This document shows, one piece after another, positions 31,644-32,095 of a stretch of 32,095 nucleotides of DNA; positions within the stretch are counted from its first letter, which is position 1, and the number at the start of each line of letters is the position of its first letter. The notes beneath the pieces are model-generated. The model was not told where the DNA came from. It made no database searches and was given only the letters and a program-made list of their open reading frames with translations. A program made the position numbers and the translations under genes. Source of the stretch: Mobilicoccus sp. (GTDB taxonomy: Bacteria > Actinomycetota > Actinomycetes > Actinomycetales > Dermatophilaceae); the NCBI GenBank assembly GCA_030538585.1, contig JAUNTP010000015.1, positions 1 to 32,095 of the forward strand, read 5' to 3'.

Positions 31644-31992
31644 CTCACGGAGGCCAACCAACCGCACCCGTGCCACACGAGCACACCTTCGCCACCCGAA
31701 CTCACCCCAACGCAGCGAACTCACCGTCGACGGTGAGCTTCCTTCCCCCAAGTGAGTCCCACACGGTCAGGTGAGGTTCTGGGCATCACGAGAGCCCCTC
31801 ACCTCAAGGCGCGCGTGGCTCTGGAGGATGAGTCTCGCCACCGCACTTGCGCTGCAGAAGCTCACCTTCGTGAACCGAACTCACCCCAACGCAGGGAACT
31901 CACCGTCGACGGTGAGCTTCCTTCCGCAGAGTGAGCCCCCCACGCCAAGGTGTGCTTCCTTACGGGAGGTGAGTCCCGCACGCCACGGTGAG
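31644..31992. repeat. GTGAG/CTCAC motif array with two palindromic repeats
   Basis: Non-coding region after xseB. GTGAG or its complement occurs thirteen times in 350 bp. A block of about 65 bp (31696-31758, again 31875-31937, offset 179) contains GAACTCACCCCAACGCAG and the 18-bp perfect palindrome CTCACCGTCGACGGTGAG (31720-31737 and 31899-31916), followed by CTTCCTTCC. Further half-copies (GGTGAGTCCC, GGTGAGCTTCC) follow to 31992, then dyad TTCCTG-C-CAGGAA (31994-32006). The whole of 31604-32095 has no gene I can support; the short frames in it are not credible. Confidence 0.82.
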
Positions 31993-32085
31993 CTTCCTGC
32001 CAGGAACCCACGGTCGACGAGGGCAGTCACGTCCCGAGGGAAGCGACGTCCCGACACCACCGAGACTCTCGTAGACACGTCACCA

Positions 32086-32095
32086 GTGGTCTCGA
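32086..32095. repeat. Start of another palindromic repeat copy
   Basis: The last ten bases, GTGGTCTCGA, are the beginning of the GGTCTCGAGACGCTTCG arm seen in the three repeat blocks. The copy is cut by the window edge. Confidence 0.6.

Noticed and set aside
31752..31934. 60-aa open frame in the GTGAG array
   Set aside because: No Shine-Dalgarno or -10 box, sequence dictated by the repeats, and no family resemblance.

Overview
This window is high-GC, gene-dense chromosomal DNA from an actinobacterium, most likely order Micrococcales. The evidence is a DsbA-fold protein closely resembling the mycothiol-dependent Rv2466c family, a DUF5997/LysR-like gene pair, SD-less genes with a -10 box just before the start codon, and a ychF / ispH-xseA-xseB core block. 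Genus cannot be set from the sequence alone. There are no rRNA or tRNA genes, no recognisable transposase or integrase, and no CRISPR array.

Layout. 1-240: tail of an upstream gene and a palindromic intergenic repeat. 258-2801 (minus): a VOC / AraC / VOC / VOC operon. 2909-4819 (plus): TIGR02206-like membrane protein, PNPOx-like flavoprotein and DinB-like protein. 4824-7777 (minus): ACR3-like transporter and secreted CotH-like protein. 7970-9456: divergent TetR and DUF2306 genes with two matching operator-like sites. 9503-11127 (plus): Rv2466c-like oxidoreductase, a second repeat block and an XRE regulator, ending at a strong bidirectional terminator. 11196-14668 (minus): four packed genes encoding a small membrane protein, a DsbA-like lipoprotein, a SufS/NifS-like PLP enzyme with Lys and Cys intact, and a membrane-anchored thioredoxin-fold protein. 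This is the best candidate for an undescribed system. 14794-14896: an element with perfect 23-bp inverted ends. 14950-16499 (minus): pentapeptide-DinB protein and SDR. 16630-18188 (plus): orphan protein coupled to a phosphoribosyltransferase. 18203-22567: MDR oxidoreductase, PNPOx-like protein, DUF5997, HTH-less LysR-like protein, and an internally duplicated exported protein. 22713-25270: DUF2461, HepT/MntA toxin-antitoxin, YdeI-like protein and HigBA toxin-antitoxin. 25311-31603: ychF, acyl-CoA thioesterase, a third repeat block with a 116-bp tandem duplication, rmuC, ispH, xseA and xseB. 31604-32095: non-coding, with a dense GTGAG/CTCAC motif array and two copies of an 18-bp palindrome.

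Expression logic. About fifteen genes show a TANNNT-like hexamer ending 6-8 nt before the start codon and no Shine-Dalgarno sequence, the layout of leaderless mRNAs. Others (the 258-737 VOC gene, the CotH gene, the Rv2466c-like gene, the XRE gene, the lipoprotein and small membrane protein of the thiol module, higA) have clear Shine-Dalgarno sequences. Several pairs are translationally coupled through ATGA/GTGA overlaps. All functional calls come from reading motifs and remembered families; no database search was possible.
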